This document shows, one piece after another, positions 1 through 8,304 of a stretch of DNA of 64,000 nucleotides. The notes below the pieces were generated by a model. That model was not told the DNA's origin. It ran no database searches and saw only the letters and a program-made list of their open reading frames with translations. A program made the translations under genes and the position numbers. Position 1 is the first letter of the stretch; each line of letters opens with the position of its first letter. Source of the DNA: Albidovulum sediminis (lineage in GTDB: Bacteria; Pseudomonadota; Alphaproteobacteria; Rhodobacterales; Rhodobacteraceae); contig NZ_JAOCQF010000004.1 in NCBI RefSeq assembly GCF_025380365.1, forward strand, positions 87,748 to 151,747, written 5' to 3'.

Positions 1-105
1 GCCCCGGCCAAGGCCGCAGGGCCAGCCAAGGCCGCAGCTATGGGCGGGTTCGTCAGGACGCAGCCCGCCCGTAACCCGCCTGCCCGGTCTCAGGCGGCCC
101 GATGA
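1..105 (+). CDS. 3' end of an Ala/Pro/Lys-rich protein (partial)
   Basis: Frame 1 is open from the window edge to a TGA at 103-105. It translates to a basic, low-complexity tail containing PAKAAGPAKAAAMGG. A 13-bp direct repeat (7-19 and 25-37) recurs with an 18-nt period, which keeps frame and fits repeated PAKAA units, as in histone-H1-like or DNA/RNA-binding tails. The last 16 nt would overlap the end of the convergent helicase gene. The body of the gene lies outside the window, so no function can be given, and the frame may be open by chance in such GC-rich DNA. Confidence 0.35.
   Translation, partial: APAKAAGPAKAAAMGGFVRTQPARNPPARSQAAR
7..37. repeat. 13-bp direct repeat, 18-nt period
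   Basis: GCCAAGGCCGCAG occurs at 7-19 and again at 25-37. The 18-nt period is a multiple of three, and the repeat lies in the open frame that runs off the left edge. It most likely encodes a repeated Pro-Ala-Lys-Ala-Ala unit rather than acting as a DNA site. Confidence 0.6.
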
Positions 106-1346
106 CGGCGCTGGCGGCGGCGGTTGGAGTTCGCCGCGGGCTTGTCGCCGGCCATCGGCGCGGGTTTCTGGCCGCGGCCGCGCTTCTGCCAGGGCTCGCG
201 CGCAGCACCGCCGGAACGCGGCGCCTGACCGCTGGCAACCGGAATGTCGATCTTCATCAGCTTCTGGATGTCGCGCAGCTGATCGGCCTCCTCGGGCGTG
301 CAGAAGGCGATGGCCTCACCCTCGCGGCCGGCGCGGGCGGTGCGGCCGATCCGGTGCACGTAGTTGTCGGGCACCTCGGGCAGATCATAGTTGATGACAT
401 AGGCGACGCCGGGAATGTCGATGCCGCGCGCGGCGACATCGGTGGCGACGAGGGTCGTCACCGTCCCGTCGCGGAACGCCTTGATCGCCCGGTCGCGCTG
501 TCCCTGGCTCTTGTTGCCGTGGATCGAGGCGGCGTTGAAGCCGTCGGCGACCAGATCCTTCATCAGCTTTTCCGCCCCGTGCTTGGTGCGCGCGAAAACC
601 AGCGTCAGCGCGCTCAGGTCTCGGGAGAGGATGTCGCGCAGCAGTTCGGGCTTGCGCGCGCGGTCGATGAAGTGGACCGACTGCGTGACCTTGTCCGCGG
701 CCTTGCCCGGCGGGGCGACCTGCACGCGCCGGGGGTCCTTCAGGTAGGCGCGGCTCAGTTCCTCCATCTGCTTCGGCATGGTGGCCGAGAACAGCATGGT
801 CTGGCGCGGCGTACCCAGGCGCGGGGCGATCTTGCGCAGCGCATGGATGAAACCGAGGTCGAGCATCTGGTCGGCCTCGTCCAGCACCAGATGGCGGACC
901 GTGGACAGGTCGACGGCGCCGCGGTCCATCAGGTCGATGAGCCGGCCGGGCGTGGCAACCAGGATGTCGGTTCCGCGCTTGAGCGTCTCGATCTGCCGGC
1001 CGACCGACTGGCCGCCGACGACGGTGAAGATGCGGATCGGCGTGCCGGTCGTGAGCACGCGCAGGCTGTCGGCGATCTGGTTCACCAGTTCGCGCGTCGG
1101 CGCCAGGATCAGCGCCTTGACCGTCTTGGGTGCGGGCCGGCCCGGCTGGGCAAGCAGGTGATCGACCAGCGGCAGGCCGAAGGCCAGCGTCTTGCCGGTG
1201 CCCGTCTGCGCAAGGCCGAGGATGTCGAGACCCTGAAGCGCAAGCGGGATCGCCTGGTTCTGGATCGGGGTGGGTTCGGAAAGACCGGCGCGCTTCAGGG
1301 CGGCGGTCAGGGCCGGCGCGAGGCCGAGCATGTCGAAGTCGAACAA
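90..1346 (-). CDS. DEAD-box ATP-dependent RNA helicase
   Basis: Cytoplasmic RNA helicase that unwinds or remodels RNA using ATP (rRNA maturation or mRNA turnover in related RhlE/DeaD-type proteins). The order of motifs is canonical: Q motif (PTPIQ, about residue 25), Walker A AQTGTGKT (46-53), PTREL, DEAD (156-159), SAT (187-189), and VATDVAARGIDIP plus HRIGRTARAGR in the second RecA domain. The C-terminus is a short basic tail rich in Arg. The start is set at a TTG preceded by AAAGGA, giving 418 residues; an ATG five codons further in (1331) is the alternative, and the longer reading frame to 1565 has no family similarity at its front. The family is certain, the subfamily is not. Confidence 0.93.
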   Translation of the reverse strand: MFDFDMLGLAPALTAALKRAGLSEPTPIQNQAIPLALQGLDILGLAQTGTGKTLAFGLPLVDHLLAQPGRPAPKTVKALILAPTRELVNQIADSLRVLTTGTPIRIFTVVGGQSVGRQIETLKRGTDILVATPGRLIDLMDRGAVDLSTVRHLVLDEADQMLDLGFIHALRKIAPRLGTPRQTMLFSATMPKQMEELSRAYLKDPRRVQVAPPGKAADKVTQSVHFIDRARKPELLRDILSRDLSALTLVFARTKHGAEKLMKDLVADGFNAASIHGNKSQGQRDRAIKAFRDGTVTTLVATDVAARGIDIPGVAYVINYDLPEVPDNYVHRIGRTARAGREGEAIAFCTPEEADQLRDIQKLMKIDIPVASGQAPRSGGAAREPWQKRGRGQKPAPMAGDKPAANSNRRRQRRHRAA

Positions 1347-1562
1347 GAAAGGTCCTTTCAGGCCGTGCCGGTCGGGCACGGGATTTCTGGGCCACGGCAA
1401 CGCGTGGCGAGCGAGGGTTGCGCCCCTGCCTCTGGACCTGCGCTGCGTGCGCCTGTCCGGCCGGACGGTCAGAACCCTGCGTGATGGGAACCGGAAGATC
1501 GCGTCGCTGATGCGCCCGGATGGGAACGCGGCTACCTCACGCGGCAGCGCAGCGACGCTGTG

Positions 1563-1591
1563 CACATGCGCCCTGACGTGCCCTGTGTCAA
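1563..1591 (-). promoter_or_regulatory. Possible sigma-70 promoter for the helicase gene
   Basis: Reading leftward, a perfect TTGACA (1591-1586) is followed after 17 nt by CATGTG (1568-1563), a poor -10. If real it would leave a 5' leader of about 200 nt in front of the TTG start, long enough for the cold-sensing leaders known for some DEAD-box helicase genes. The -10 match is weak, so this is only a candidate. Confidence 0.3.
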
Positions 1592-1611
1592 GTCCTCGCG
1601 TCGGCCGACGC

Positions 1612-2214
1612 TCAATAATCCTCGGTCAGGTAGCGGGCGATCGCGGCGGTGCGCGTGGGCACGTCAAGCTTCTGGTAGATCGTCTTGAGGTAGTACTTGA
1701 CGGTGTTCTCCGACAGGCCGAGGCGGGCGGAGACCTGGAAGTTCGTCAGCCCCTCCTTGATCAGCGCCATGATCTCGTGCTCGCGCTTGGTCAGCCGGTC
1801 GGCGGGGTCGGCAAGGATGCGGGCCATCAACGCGGCGGGCAGGGCGACGACGCCCTCGGCCTGCGCGGCCAGGATCTGCGGCAGCTTCTGGTAGAGGTCG
1901 TCGAGCAGGCAGACGGCGCCCGCGCCCGCCCGTAACGCCTCGCGCGCGTAGTTCAGTTCGCCCGGAGAGATGAGGACGATGGTGCGCGGCATGCGGCCCC
2001 GACCGCGGCAGCGGCGCAGCAGCGCAATGATGTCGCCGCCGCCAAGCTGAACGCCGGCGATCAGCGTCACGGGTTCGGGCGCCGCTGTCACAAGGCCCTC
2101 GGCCCGCGCGAGGTCCTGCGCCTGGCCAAGCACGGTCGCGCCGGGCAGCGAGGAGGCGAGCAGCTGCACGCTGTCGCAGACAAGTTTCCTCTGATCGGCG
2201 ATGACGATGTTCAC
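1612..2214 (-). CDS. LuxR-family regulator with degenerate receiver domain
   Basis: A 200-residue NarL/FixJ-like protein: an N-terminal receiver-like fold (residues about 1-120) and a C-terminal LuxR HTH (LTKREHEIMALIKEGLTN, then SENTVKYYLKTIYQKL). The receiver keeps an acidic residue after beta-1 (IVIADQ), but the phospho-acceptor position reads TLIAGVQL with no Asp, and the usual beta-5 Lys is Leu. It therefore probably works without phosphorylation. The start is a GTG preceded by GGGAGGGG; codons further upstream have no family match. It diverges from the serine-cycle operon and is the obvious candidate to regulate it, by position only. Confidence 0.85.
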   Translation of the reverse strand: MNIVIADQRKLVCDSVQLLASSLPGATVLGQAQDLARAEGLVTAAPEPVTLIAGVQLGGGDIIALLRRCRGRGRMPRTIVLISPGELNYAREALRAGAGAVCLLDDLYQKLPQILAAQAEGVVALPAALMARILADPADRLTKREHEIMALIKEGLTNFQVSARLGLSENTVKYYLKTIYQKLDVPTRTAAIARYLTEDY

Positions 2215-2581
2215 CCGGCCCCTCCCGCCCCTCTCCCGAATGCGGGGCAGGCGAAAGGAAAGCACGTGCGGGCGCGCCTGCCATCCACCGATTCCGGCAG
2301 TTCGCGGGCGATTCCCGGCGTTTTCGACGCCGAATCCCGCCCCGCTGTCCACCATCGGAAACTTTTCGCCATTGTACACGAATGTATTCAAAATCAGTCG
2401 GTTACAGGCATCAGGAATATGCAGGTGCAGCATTACCGCTAACCCCTCCGTCCGGGTAGACGGCCCTACCCGGACGGATCAAAACGGCACCTTCGCGGCC
2501 CGCACTCCTATCCGGCGTGAGGGTCCATGGGGTCGCGTTTCGCGGTGGGCTGAAGCCGTCAACAAGAACGCGAGACAGCCC
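2215..2581. other. Divergent intergenic region before the serine-cycle operon
   Basis: These 367 nt separate the LuxR-type gene from sgaA. The stretch around 2360-2400 is notably AT-richer than its surroundings, as expected of a promoter region. The striking element is the perfect 13-bp inverted repeat at 2447-2478. No coding sequence or known riboswitch fold was recognised. Confidence 0.6.
2447..2478. promoter_or_regulatory. Perfect 13-bp inverted repeat upstream of sgaA
   Basis: TCCGTCCGGGTAG (2447-2459) and its exact reverse complement (2466-2478) flank a 6-nt spacer. It lies 104 nt before the sgaA start and is not followed by a T-run, which argues for an operator or an mRNA leader hairpin rather than a terminator. 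The trans-acting partner could be the divergent LuxR-type protein; this is inference from position. Confidence 0.55.
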
Positions 2582-3769
2582 ATGCATGGTTACGCCCATC
2601 TTTTCGTTCCCGGTCCGACCAACGTGCCCGAACCCGTCCGGCAGGCGATGAACCTGCCGATGGAGGACATGAGGGCGCCGGACTTCGGGGCCTTCGTCAA
2701 ACCGTTGCTCGATGACCTGCGTGAGGTCTTCCGGACCCGCACGGGGCGCGTCTTCGTGTTTCCGTCCTCAGGCACCGGGGCGTGGGAGGCGGCCTTCACC
2801 AACACGCTGAGCGTGGGTGACAAGGTGCTGATGTCGCGCTTCGGGCAGTTCTCGGGCCTCTGGGTCGAGATGGCTGAACGGCTGGGCCTCAGGGCCGAGG
2901 TGGTAGATGTCGAATGGGGCAATGGCGTGCCGGTCGCGGACTATGCCCGCATCCTGGGCGCCGACCGGGCGCACGGGATCCGGGCGGTCTGCGTGACCCA
3001 GAACGAGACCGCGACGGGCGTGACCTCGGACGTGCGCGCGGTGCGTGCGGTGCTCGATGATCTGGGCCACCCGGCGCTGCTTCTGGTCGACGGCGTGTCG
3101 TCGATCGCCTCGATCCCGTTCGAGATGGAGGCCTGGGGGGTCGATCTGGCCGTGGCCGGGTCGCAGAAAGGGTTCATGCTGCCGGCGGGCCTCGGCCTTC
3201 TGGGGGTATCGGAAAAGGCGCTGGAGGCGGCCCGGACGGCCACGATGCGCCGGGCCTATTTCGAGTTCTCCGACATGATCCGGCTGAACGACACGGGTTA
3301 CTTCCCCTATACGCCCGCAACCCAGCTTCTGCGCGGGCTCCGTGTCTCGGTCGACATGCTGCTGGCCGAGGGGATGGAGAATGTCTGGACCCGCCAGAAC
3401 CATCTGGCCGAGGGCGTGCGCGCGGCAGTGCAGGCGTGGAATGGCTGCGCGATCGTCGCGGCGCCGGAGGTCCGCTCCGACACCGTCACGACGATCCGGG
3501 TGCCGGACGGGGTCGATGCCGTGGCGGTGATCCGCACCGCCTACGAACGCTATCGCACCTCGCTCGGCGCGGGGCTGGCGCGGCTCTCGGGCAAGGCGTT
3601 CCGCATCGGGCACCTCGGCTCGCTGAACGAAGTCATGCTTCTGGGCGCGATCGGCGCGGCCGAGCTCGCGCTTCTCGACAACGGCGCGCGGATCGAGGCC
3701 GGGTCGGGCCTTGCCGCCGCCATCACCCACTATCGCAAAGCCGGAACGGCGCAGCAGAAGGCAGCCTGA
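2582..3769 (+). CDS. sgaA: Serine-glyoxylate aminotransferase (class V)
   Basis: A 395-residue fold-type I PLP enzyme expected to move the amino group of serine to glyoxylate, giving hydroxypyruvate and glycine. It begins with the family signature FVPGPTNVPEPVR. Asp170 (LLVDGVSS) should hold the PLP ring nitrogen and Lys196 (AGSQKGFML) the Schiff base. Length is normal for the family. It heads an operon with malyl-CoA lyase and malate-CoA ligase, the classic serine-cycle company, which favours this over alanine- or aspartate-glyoxylate aminotransferase. The ATG at 2582 is chosen because it starts the conserved N-terminus; the open frame upstream is not conserved-looking. Confidence 0.88.
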   Translation: MHGYAHLFVPGPTNVPEPVRQAMNLPMEDMRAPDFGAFVKPLLDDLREVFRTRTGRVFVFPSSGTGAWEAAFTNTLSVGDKVLMSRFGQFSGLWVEMAERLGLRAEVVDVEWGNGVPVADYARILGADRAHGIRAVCVTQNETATGVTSDVRAVRAVLDDLGHPALLLVDGVSSIASIPFEMEAWGVDLAVAGSQKGFMLPAGLGLLGVSEKALEAARTATMRRAYFEFSDMIRLNDTGYFPYTPATQLLRGLRVSVDMLLAEGMENVWTRQNHLAEGVRAAVQAWNGCAIVAAPEVRSDTVTTIRVPDGVDAVAVIRTAYERYRTSLGAGLARLSGKAFRIGHLGSLNEVMLLGAIGAAELALLDNGARIEAGSGLAAAITHYRKAGTAQQKAA

Positions 3770-3770
3770 G

Positions 3771-4712
3771 ATGAGCCATACCCTTCACCCCCTGAAGAAG
3801 CAGCGCCTGCAAAGGTCGGAACTGGCCGTGCCGGGGTCGAACCCGACGATGATCGAGAAGGCGGCGGCGAGTGCGGCCGACTACATCTTCCTCGACCTCG
3901 AGGATGCGGTCGCGCCGCCTGACAAGATCGCGGCGCGCCGCAACATCATCGAGGCGCTGAACGGCATCGACTGGAAGGCCAGGGGCAAGACCATGTCGAT
4001 CCGCATCAACGGGCTCGACACCCACTACATGTACCGCGACGTCGTGGAGATCGTCGAGGCGGCGGGCCGGCACATCGACACGATCCTGGTGCCGAAGGTG
4101 GGCGTGCCCGCGGACCTCTACATGGTCGAGGCGATGCTGAACCAGATCGAGACGGCCATGGGCTTTACCCACCGGATCGGGCTTGAGGCGTTGATCGAAA
4201 CCGCGCTTGGCATGGCCAACGTCGAGGCGATCGCGGCGACGCCTGGCCGGCTTGAGGCGCTGCATTTCGGGGTTGCCGACTATGCCGCGTCTAACCGCGC
4301 ACGCACGGTGGTGATCGGCGGGCTGAACCCCGATTATCCGGGCGACCAGTGGCATTTCGCGCTGTCGCGCATGACGGTTGCCTGCCGCGCCTATGGTCTG
4401 CGCGCCATCGACGGGCCGTTTGGCGATTTCTCCGACCCCGAGGCCTACGTCGCCTCGGCGCGCCGTGCGGCCGCCCTCGGCATCGAGGGGAAGTGGGCGA
4501 TCCACCCCAGCCAGATCGCGCTTGCCAACGATGTCTTCTCGCCGCCCGCGACCGAAGTGAGCCGTGCGCGCCGGATCATCGAGGAACTGCAGAAGGCCGC
4601 CGCCGAGGGCAAGGGCGCGGCGGCGCTCGACGGCAAGATGATCGACGCGGCCAGCGAGCGGATGGCGCGCAACGTCATCGTCGTCGCCGACGCCATCGCC
4701 GCGGCGGGATGA
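3771..4712 (+). CDS. mcl: L-malyl-CoA lyase (CitE/HpcH family)
   Basis: Splits L-malyl-CoA to glyoxylate and acetyl-CoA, the closing step of the serine cycle; the same family also handles beta-methylmalyl-CoA. The 313-residue protein has the CitE-family landmarks [15 protein letters not shown] near the N-terminus, [15 protein letters not shown] with the CoA/Mg-site acidic residues, and the later [12 protein letters not shown] and FGVADYAA segments. It starts one base after the sgaA stop and ends 10 nt before mtkA, so it is co-transcribed. The partner genes point to the malate-to-acetyl-CoA direction. Confidence 0.9.
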   Translation: MSHTLHPLKKQRLQRSELAVPGSNPTMIEKAAASAADYIFLDLEDAVAPPDKIAARRNIIEALNGIDWKARGKTMSIRINGLDTHYMYRDVVEIVEAAGRHIDTILVPKVGVPADLYMVEAMLNQIETAMGFTHRIGLEALIETALGMANVEAIAATPGRLEALHFGVADYAASNRARTVVIGGLNPDYPGDQWHFALSRMTVACRAYGLRAIDGPFGDFSDPEAYVASARRAAALGIEGKWAIHPSQIALANDVFSPPATEVSRARRIIEELQKAAAEGKGAAALDGKMIDAASERMARNVIVVADAIAAAG

Positions 4713-4722
4713 GGAGGGGACC

Positions 4723-5901
4723 ATGGACATTCACGAATATCAGGCCAAGGCGCTGCTGGAGAAATGCGGGGTCGAGATCCCGCGCGGGGCCATCGCCTAC
4801 AGCCCCGAGCAGGCGGCCTACCGCGCGCTCGAGATCGGCGGCGATGCCTGGGTGGTCAAGGCGCAGATCCATTCCGGTGCCCGCGGCAAGGCGGGCGGCG
4901 TGAAGTTCTGCCGCAACGAGGCGGAGATCACTGCCGCAGCGGAATCGATGCTGGGCCGCAGGCTGGTCACGCACCAGACCGGCCCGGCGGGCAAGCTGGT
5001 GCGCCGGCTTTATGTCGAGGAAGCCTCCGACATCGCTTCGGAGATCTACCTTGGCTTCGTCATGGACCGGAAGGCGGAGCGCATCTGCATCGTCGCGTCA
5101 GCCGAGGGCGGGATGGAGATCGAGGAGATTTCGGCCGACCGCCCCGACAGCATCATCCGCGTCGTTGTCGACCCTGCGGTGGGCATGCAGACCTTCCAGG
5201 CGCGCGAGATCGCGTTCTCTCTGGGGCTGGACGGGGCGCTGATCCAGAAGGCGGTCAAGACGATCATGGGCGCCTACCGGGCCTTTCGCGACTATGACGC
5301 CACCATGGTGGAGATCAATCCGCTGGTGGTGACCCGCGCCGGCGAGATCGTCGCGCTCGACGCCAAGATGTCGTTCGACGACAACGCGCTGTTCCGGCGT
5401 CCGGAAATCTCGGAACTGCGGGACAAGAGCCAGGAGGACCAGCGGGAAACCTTCGCCTCGGACCGCGGGCTCAGCTATATCGGCCTCGAAGGGCAGATCG
5501 GCTGCATTGTGAACGGCGCAGGCCTAGCCATGGCCACGCTCGACATGATCAAGATGGCCGGGGGGGAGCCTGCGAACTTTCTCGACATCGGCGGCGGCGC
5601 CTCGCCCGAACGCATCTTGAAATCGTTCCGTGCGGTCCTGAACGATCCGGGCGTCGAGGCGATCCTCGTCAACGTCTTCGCGGGGATCAACCGCTGCGAC
5701 TGGGTGGCCGAGGGCGTCGTGCGCGCGGTGCGCGAGCTTGACCTGAAGCTGCCGCTGGTCGTGCGCCTTTCGGGCACGAACGTCGAGAAGGGGCGAGAGA
5801 TCCTGGCGCAGTCGGGACTGGACATCACCACCGCCGAAACGCTGGCCGAAGCCGCCGAAAAGGCGGTCGCGGCCTGGCGCGGCCAGAGAAAGGCAGCCTG
5901 A
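4723..5901 (+). CDS. mtkA: Malate-CoA ligase (malate thiokinase) beta subunit
   Basis: ADP-forming acyl-CoA synthetase beta subunit (392 residues). It has an ATP-grasp domain from [17 protein letters not shown] and a C-terminal CoA-ligase domain with [13 protein letters not shown] and the [17 protein letters not shown] segment. The sequence is close to succinyl-CoA synthetase beta (SucC), but position between malyl-CoA lyase and a paired alpha subunit, away from 2-oxoglutarate dehydrogenase genes, argues for malate thiokinase. A strong GAGGAGGGG precedes the ATG. Confidence 0.88.
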   Translation: MDIHEYQAKALLEKCGVEIPRGAIAYSPEQAAYRALEIGGDAWVVKAQIHSGARGKAGGVKFCRNEAEITAAAESMLGRRLVTHQTGPAGKLVRRLYVEEASDIASEIYLGFVMDRKAERICIVASAEGGMEIEEISADRPDSIIRVVVDPAVGMQTFQAREIAFSLGLDGALIQKAVKTIMGAYRAFRDYDATMVEINPLVVTRAGEIVALDAKMSFDDNALFRRPEISELRDKSQEDQRETFASDRGLSYIGLEGQIGCIVNGAGLAMATLDMIKMAGGEPANFLDIGGGASPERILKSFRAVLNDPGVEAILVNVFAGINRCDWVAEGVVRAVRELDLKLPLVVRLSGTNVEKGREILAQSGLDITTAETLAEAAEKAVAAWRGQRKAA

Positions 5902-5903
5902 CC

Positions 5904-6806
5904 ATGGCCATTCTGATCAAACGGGAAACCCCCGTTCTCATCCTGGGCTTCACCGGCCGCATCGGCACCTTCCACGCGCAGGAGATGATGGACTACGGGA
6001 CCAATGTCGTGGGCGGCGTCACCCCAGGCAAGGGCGGCACGACCCATCTTGGCAAGCCGGTCTTCAACACCATCAAGGGCGCGGTCGCCGAGACCGGGGC
6101 CGAGGTGGCGATCGCCTTCGTGCCGCCGCCCTTCGCCTCGGACGCGATCATGGAGGCGGCGGACGCGGGCATCCGCACCACCGTCTGCATCGCCGACGGT
6201 ATACCGGCGCAGGACATGATCCGGGTGAAGCGCTTCATGCGCCGCTACCGGGCGGACCGGCGCATGCGTCTGATCGGCCCCAACTGCGCGGGCATCATTA
6301 CGCCCGGACAGGCCTTCGCGGGGCTGATGCCGCCGCACATCTACATGCCGGGGCGGGTCGGGATCGTCGGGCGCTCCGGCACGCTCGGATATGAAGCGGC
6401 CAGCCAGATGAAGGCGCGCGGCATCGGCGTGTCGTCCTCGATCGGGATCGGGGGCGATCCGATCAACGGGTCGTCCTTCAAGGACATCCTCGAACTATTC
6501 GAGGCCGACCCGGATACCGACGCCGTCGTCATGGTGGGCGAGATCGGCGGCCCGCAGGAGGCCGAGGCCGCCCACTATATCCGCGACCACATGACGAAGC
6601 CCGTTGCGGCCTATATCGCCGGTCTCTCGGCGCCGAAGGGCCGGCGCATGGGCCATGCCGGCGCCATCGTCTCGGCCTTCGGGGAATCGGCGCAGGAAAA
6701 GGTCGAGATCCTGCGCGACGCGGGCGTGGCGATCGTGCCCACCCCGTCGTCCTTCGGCGAGACGGTCGCGGCGATGCTGGCGCGTCCCCTGCAGCGGGCG
6801 GGCTGA
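5904..6806 (+). CDS. mtkB: Malate-CoA ligase (malate thiokinase) alpha subunit
   Basis: The 300-residue alpha subunit of the ADP-forming ligase. It has a CoA-binding Rossmann domain (ILGFTGRIGTFHAQ), IGPNCAGIITPG, and the ligase domain with the phospho-histidine at His251 (GRRMGHAGAIVSAFG). It begins 2 nt after mtkA. Together MtkAB would convert malate, CoA and ATP to malyl-CoA, feeding the lyase encoded just upstream. SucD is the only close alternative. Confidence 0.88.
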   Translation: MAILIKRETPVLILGFTGRIGTFHAQEMMDYGTNVVGGVTPGKGGTTHLGKPVFNTIKGAVAETGAEVAIAFVPPPFASDAIMEAADAGIRTTVCIADGIPAQDMIRVKRFMRRYRADRRMRLIGPNCAGIITPGQAFAGLMPPHIYMPGRVGIVGRSGTLGYEAASQMKARGIGVSSSIGIGGDPINGSSFKDILELFEADPDTDAVVMVGEIGGPQEAEAAHYIRDHMTKPVAAYIAGLSAPKGRRMGHAGAIVSAFGESAQEKVEILRDAGVAIVPTPSSFGETVAAMLARPLQRAG

Positions 6807-6807
6807 G

Positions 6808-7227
6808 ATGTACGCGGCGCACGCCTTTCCGGCCGAGCGCGCCTTGCGCGACCCTGCGGACGCGCTCCGCTGGGCGCAGGCGCAGCAACCCGGCATCCTG
6901 AAGCCGTCCGGGTTCCTGACGCTGGTGGCGCTTGGGGACGCGGCGCTGCCGGCCCTGGCCGAGGCCATGGACCTTTGCGAGGCCGACACCGTCTTTGCCC
7001 TGACGCAGTGGCCGGTTCCGGCTCTGCGTCTGTCGGTCTGGGCCGGGGCGCCCGCGGTTCCGGTCCTCTCGGGGCCGGATGCGGCGGCGGTCCTGGACCG
7101 TTCGCTGGACCTCGCCTGGCCGGGCGATCAGGTGGTGATCCTCGCGCCACATGGTCACGATTCCGGCCGGATCGCGCAACTGAAGGGTCGCGCGGCGCCG
7201 GCCGATGTCTTCGTGGTCGCGGTCTGA
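6808..7227 (+). CDS. Hypothetical protein in the serine-cycle operon
   Basis: A 139-residue protein that starts one base after mtkB stops, so it is almost certainly translated from the same mRNA. It is Ala/Leu/Val-rich, with alternating predicted strands and helices (LVALGDAALPALAEAMD, DQVVILAPHGHD, ADVFVVAV). It has no signal peptide, no membrane segment, and only two Cys (near residues 54-56 and elsewhere absent as a metal cluster). I do not recognise a family. Context suggests an accessory to malate-CoA ligase or C1 metabolism. It ends 4 nt from the convergent LysR gene. Confidence 0.7.
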   Translation: MYAAHAFPAERALRDPADALRWAQAQQPGILKPSGFLTLVALGDAALPALAEAMDLCEADTVFALTQWPVPALRLSVWAGAPAVPVLSGPDAAAVLDRSLDLAWPGDQVVILAPHGHDSGRIAQLKGRAAPADVFVVAV

Positions 7228-7231
7228 GGGC

Positions 7232-8110
7232 TCAGCCGCGCTTTGCCGCTGCGGCAGGATCGGGGGCGCGGAAGTGTTCGCGCAGGATCTGGAACAGCCT
7301 GCGTTGCACCGGCCGGTGACGCTGGCGCTGGTTCACGCCCAGAAACACCGCCTGAGGGATCGGCTGGGCGTCTATCACGCGGCGACAGGTTCCGTCGGCC
7401 ACCAGCGCGCCCGCAGATTCCCGCAGCACATAGGCGCTTCCCCCCATCGTCCGCATCAGGCTGACCATCGCCGCGTTCTGCCCGATCGACAGCGTCGCTG
7501 TGGCCAGCGCCGGGTGAAGTGCCGCGTGCGCGTGCGGGATCGCGTCGGAGAAGTGCGGCAGGATGTAGGTTTCGCGCCGGACATGCTCCAGCCGGTCGAC
7601 CTCGGTCGAGACCATCTCGTAGGTGATCTCACCGATCGGCTCGAAATAGAGATCGGGGTGGAAGCGGGGCGAGAAGAGGATGGCCAGATCCTCGGCCCCG
7701 GTGGTGAGGTCGGCGCACATCTGGGCGGAATAGTCGGCCTCGAAAAAGAACGAGGTGTCGGGGAGCGCGATGCGGAAAGCGCGGATCAGGTCGGAGAAGT
7801 GGCTGCCGACCAGATCGTGCTGGATGCCGATGCGCACCGTGGAGGCGCGGCCCCCGCTCTGGCTGATCGCATGGCGTGCCTCGGCCCAGCCCAGACGCAA
7901 GCTGCGCGCGTGCGGCTCGAACCGCATGCCCTGCAAGGTCAGCGACGTGCCCGCGCGCGAGCGGATGAAAAGCCGCTGGCCGAGAGCCGACTCGAGCGTC
8001 CGGATACGGCCCGAGACGGTCGACTGCGTGACGCCCAGCCGTTCCGCCGTGCGGTTGAAGCTGCGCGTCTCGCAGAGGTCGAGGAAGGTGTCGATCAGTT
8101 CGATCTGCAT
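7232..8110 (-). CDS. LysR-family transcriptional regulator
   Basis: A 292-residue LTTR. The winged HTH at the N-terminus (FLDLCETRSFNRTAERLGV, then TQSTVSGRIRTLE) is followed by a substrate-binding domain (VRIGIQHDLVGSHFSDLI). It diverges from the dimethylglycine-dehydrogenase-like operon starting at 8305 and is the likely activator of that operon and repressor of itself. A dyad T-N11-A motif lies between the two genes. The inducer is unknown, probably a methylated amino acid. Confidence 0.9.
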   Translation of the reverse strand: MQIELIDTFLDLCETRSFNRTAERLGVTQSTVSGRIRTLESALGQRLFIRSRAGTSLTLQGMRFEPHARSLRLGWAEARHAISQSGGRASTVRIGIQHDLVGSHFSDLIRAFRIALPDTSFFFEADYSAQMCADLTTGAEDLAILFSPRFHPDLYFEPIGEITYEMVSTEVDRLEHVRRETYILPHFSDAIPHAHAALHPALATATLSIGQNAAMVSLMRTMGGSAYVLRESAGALVADGTCRRVIDAQPIPQAVFLGVNQRQRHRPVQRRLFQILREHFRAPDPAAAAKRG

Positions 8111-8210
8111 GGCGATGCTTCCTGTGGCGGAGCCCTGACGGCGCGCTGATCGCCCGGCCAGCCGGTCCGCGGGGATGCGGCCGGGCCGGGATTTGGCGCG
8201 GTGGTTACTT

Positions 8211-8225
8211 ATCGGACTTTTCGAT
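8211..8225. promoter_or_regulatory. Candidate LysR box (ATCG-N7-CGAT)
   Basis: A dyad ATCG/CGAT separated by 7 nt contains the T-N11-A spacing expected of LysR-type sites. It sits in the AT-rich part of the 194-nt divergent region, about 100 nt from the LysR start and 80 nt from the operon start. This is a sequence pattern only; one such match in 194 nt is not rare. Confidence 0.4.
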
Positions 8226-8304
8226 CAATAATACGCAAATGAACGAATTGAAAGGCACGGCGCAGATCGCGATACTCGCGCGCAAACCGGATCGGGAGTG
8301 AAGA

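Noticed and set aside
42..70. GGGCGGG/CCCGCCC inverted repeat as helicase terminator
   Set aside because: The arms are 15 nt apart and no T-run follows on the minus strand, and the stretch may be coding on the plus strand. Evidence is too thin to annotate it as a terminator.
4723..6806. Succinyl-CoA synthetase (sucCD) of the TCA cycle
   Set aside because: Sequence cannot exclude it, but the neighbours are malyl-CoA lyase and serine-glyoxylate aminotransferase rather than sucAB or mdh, so malate-CoA ligase is preferred.
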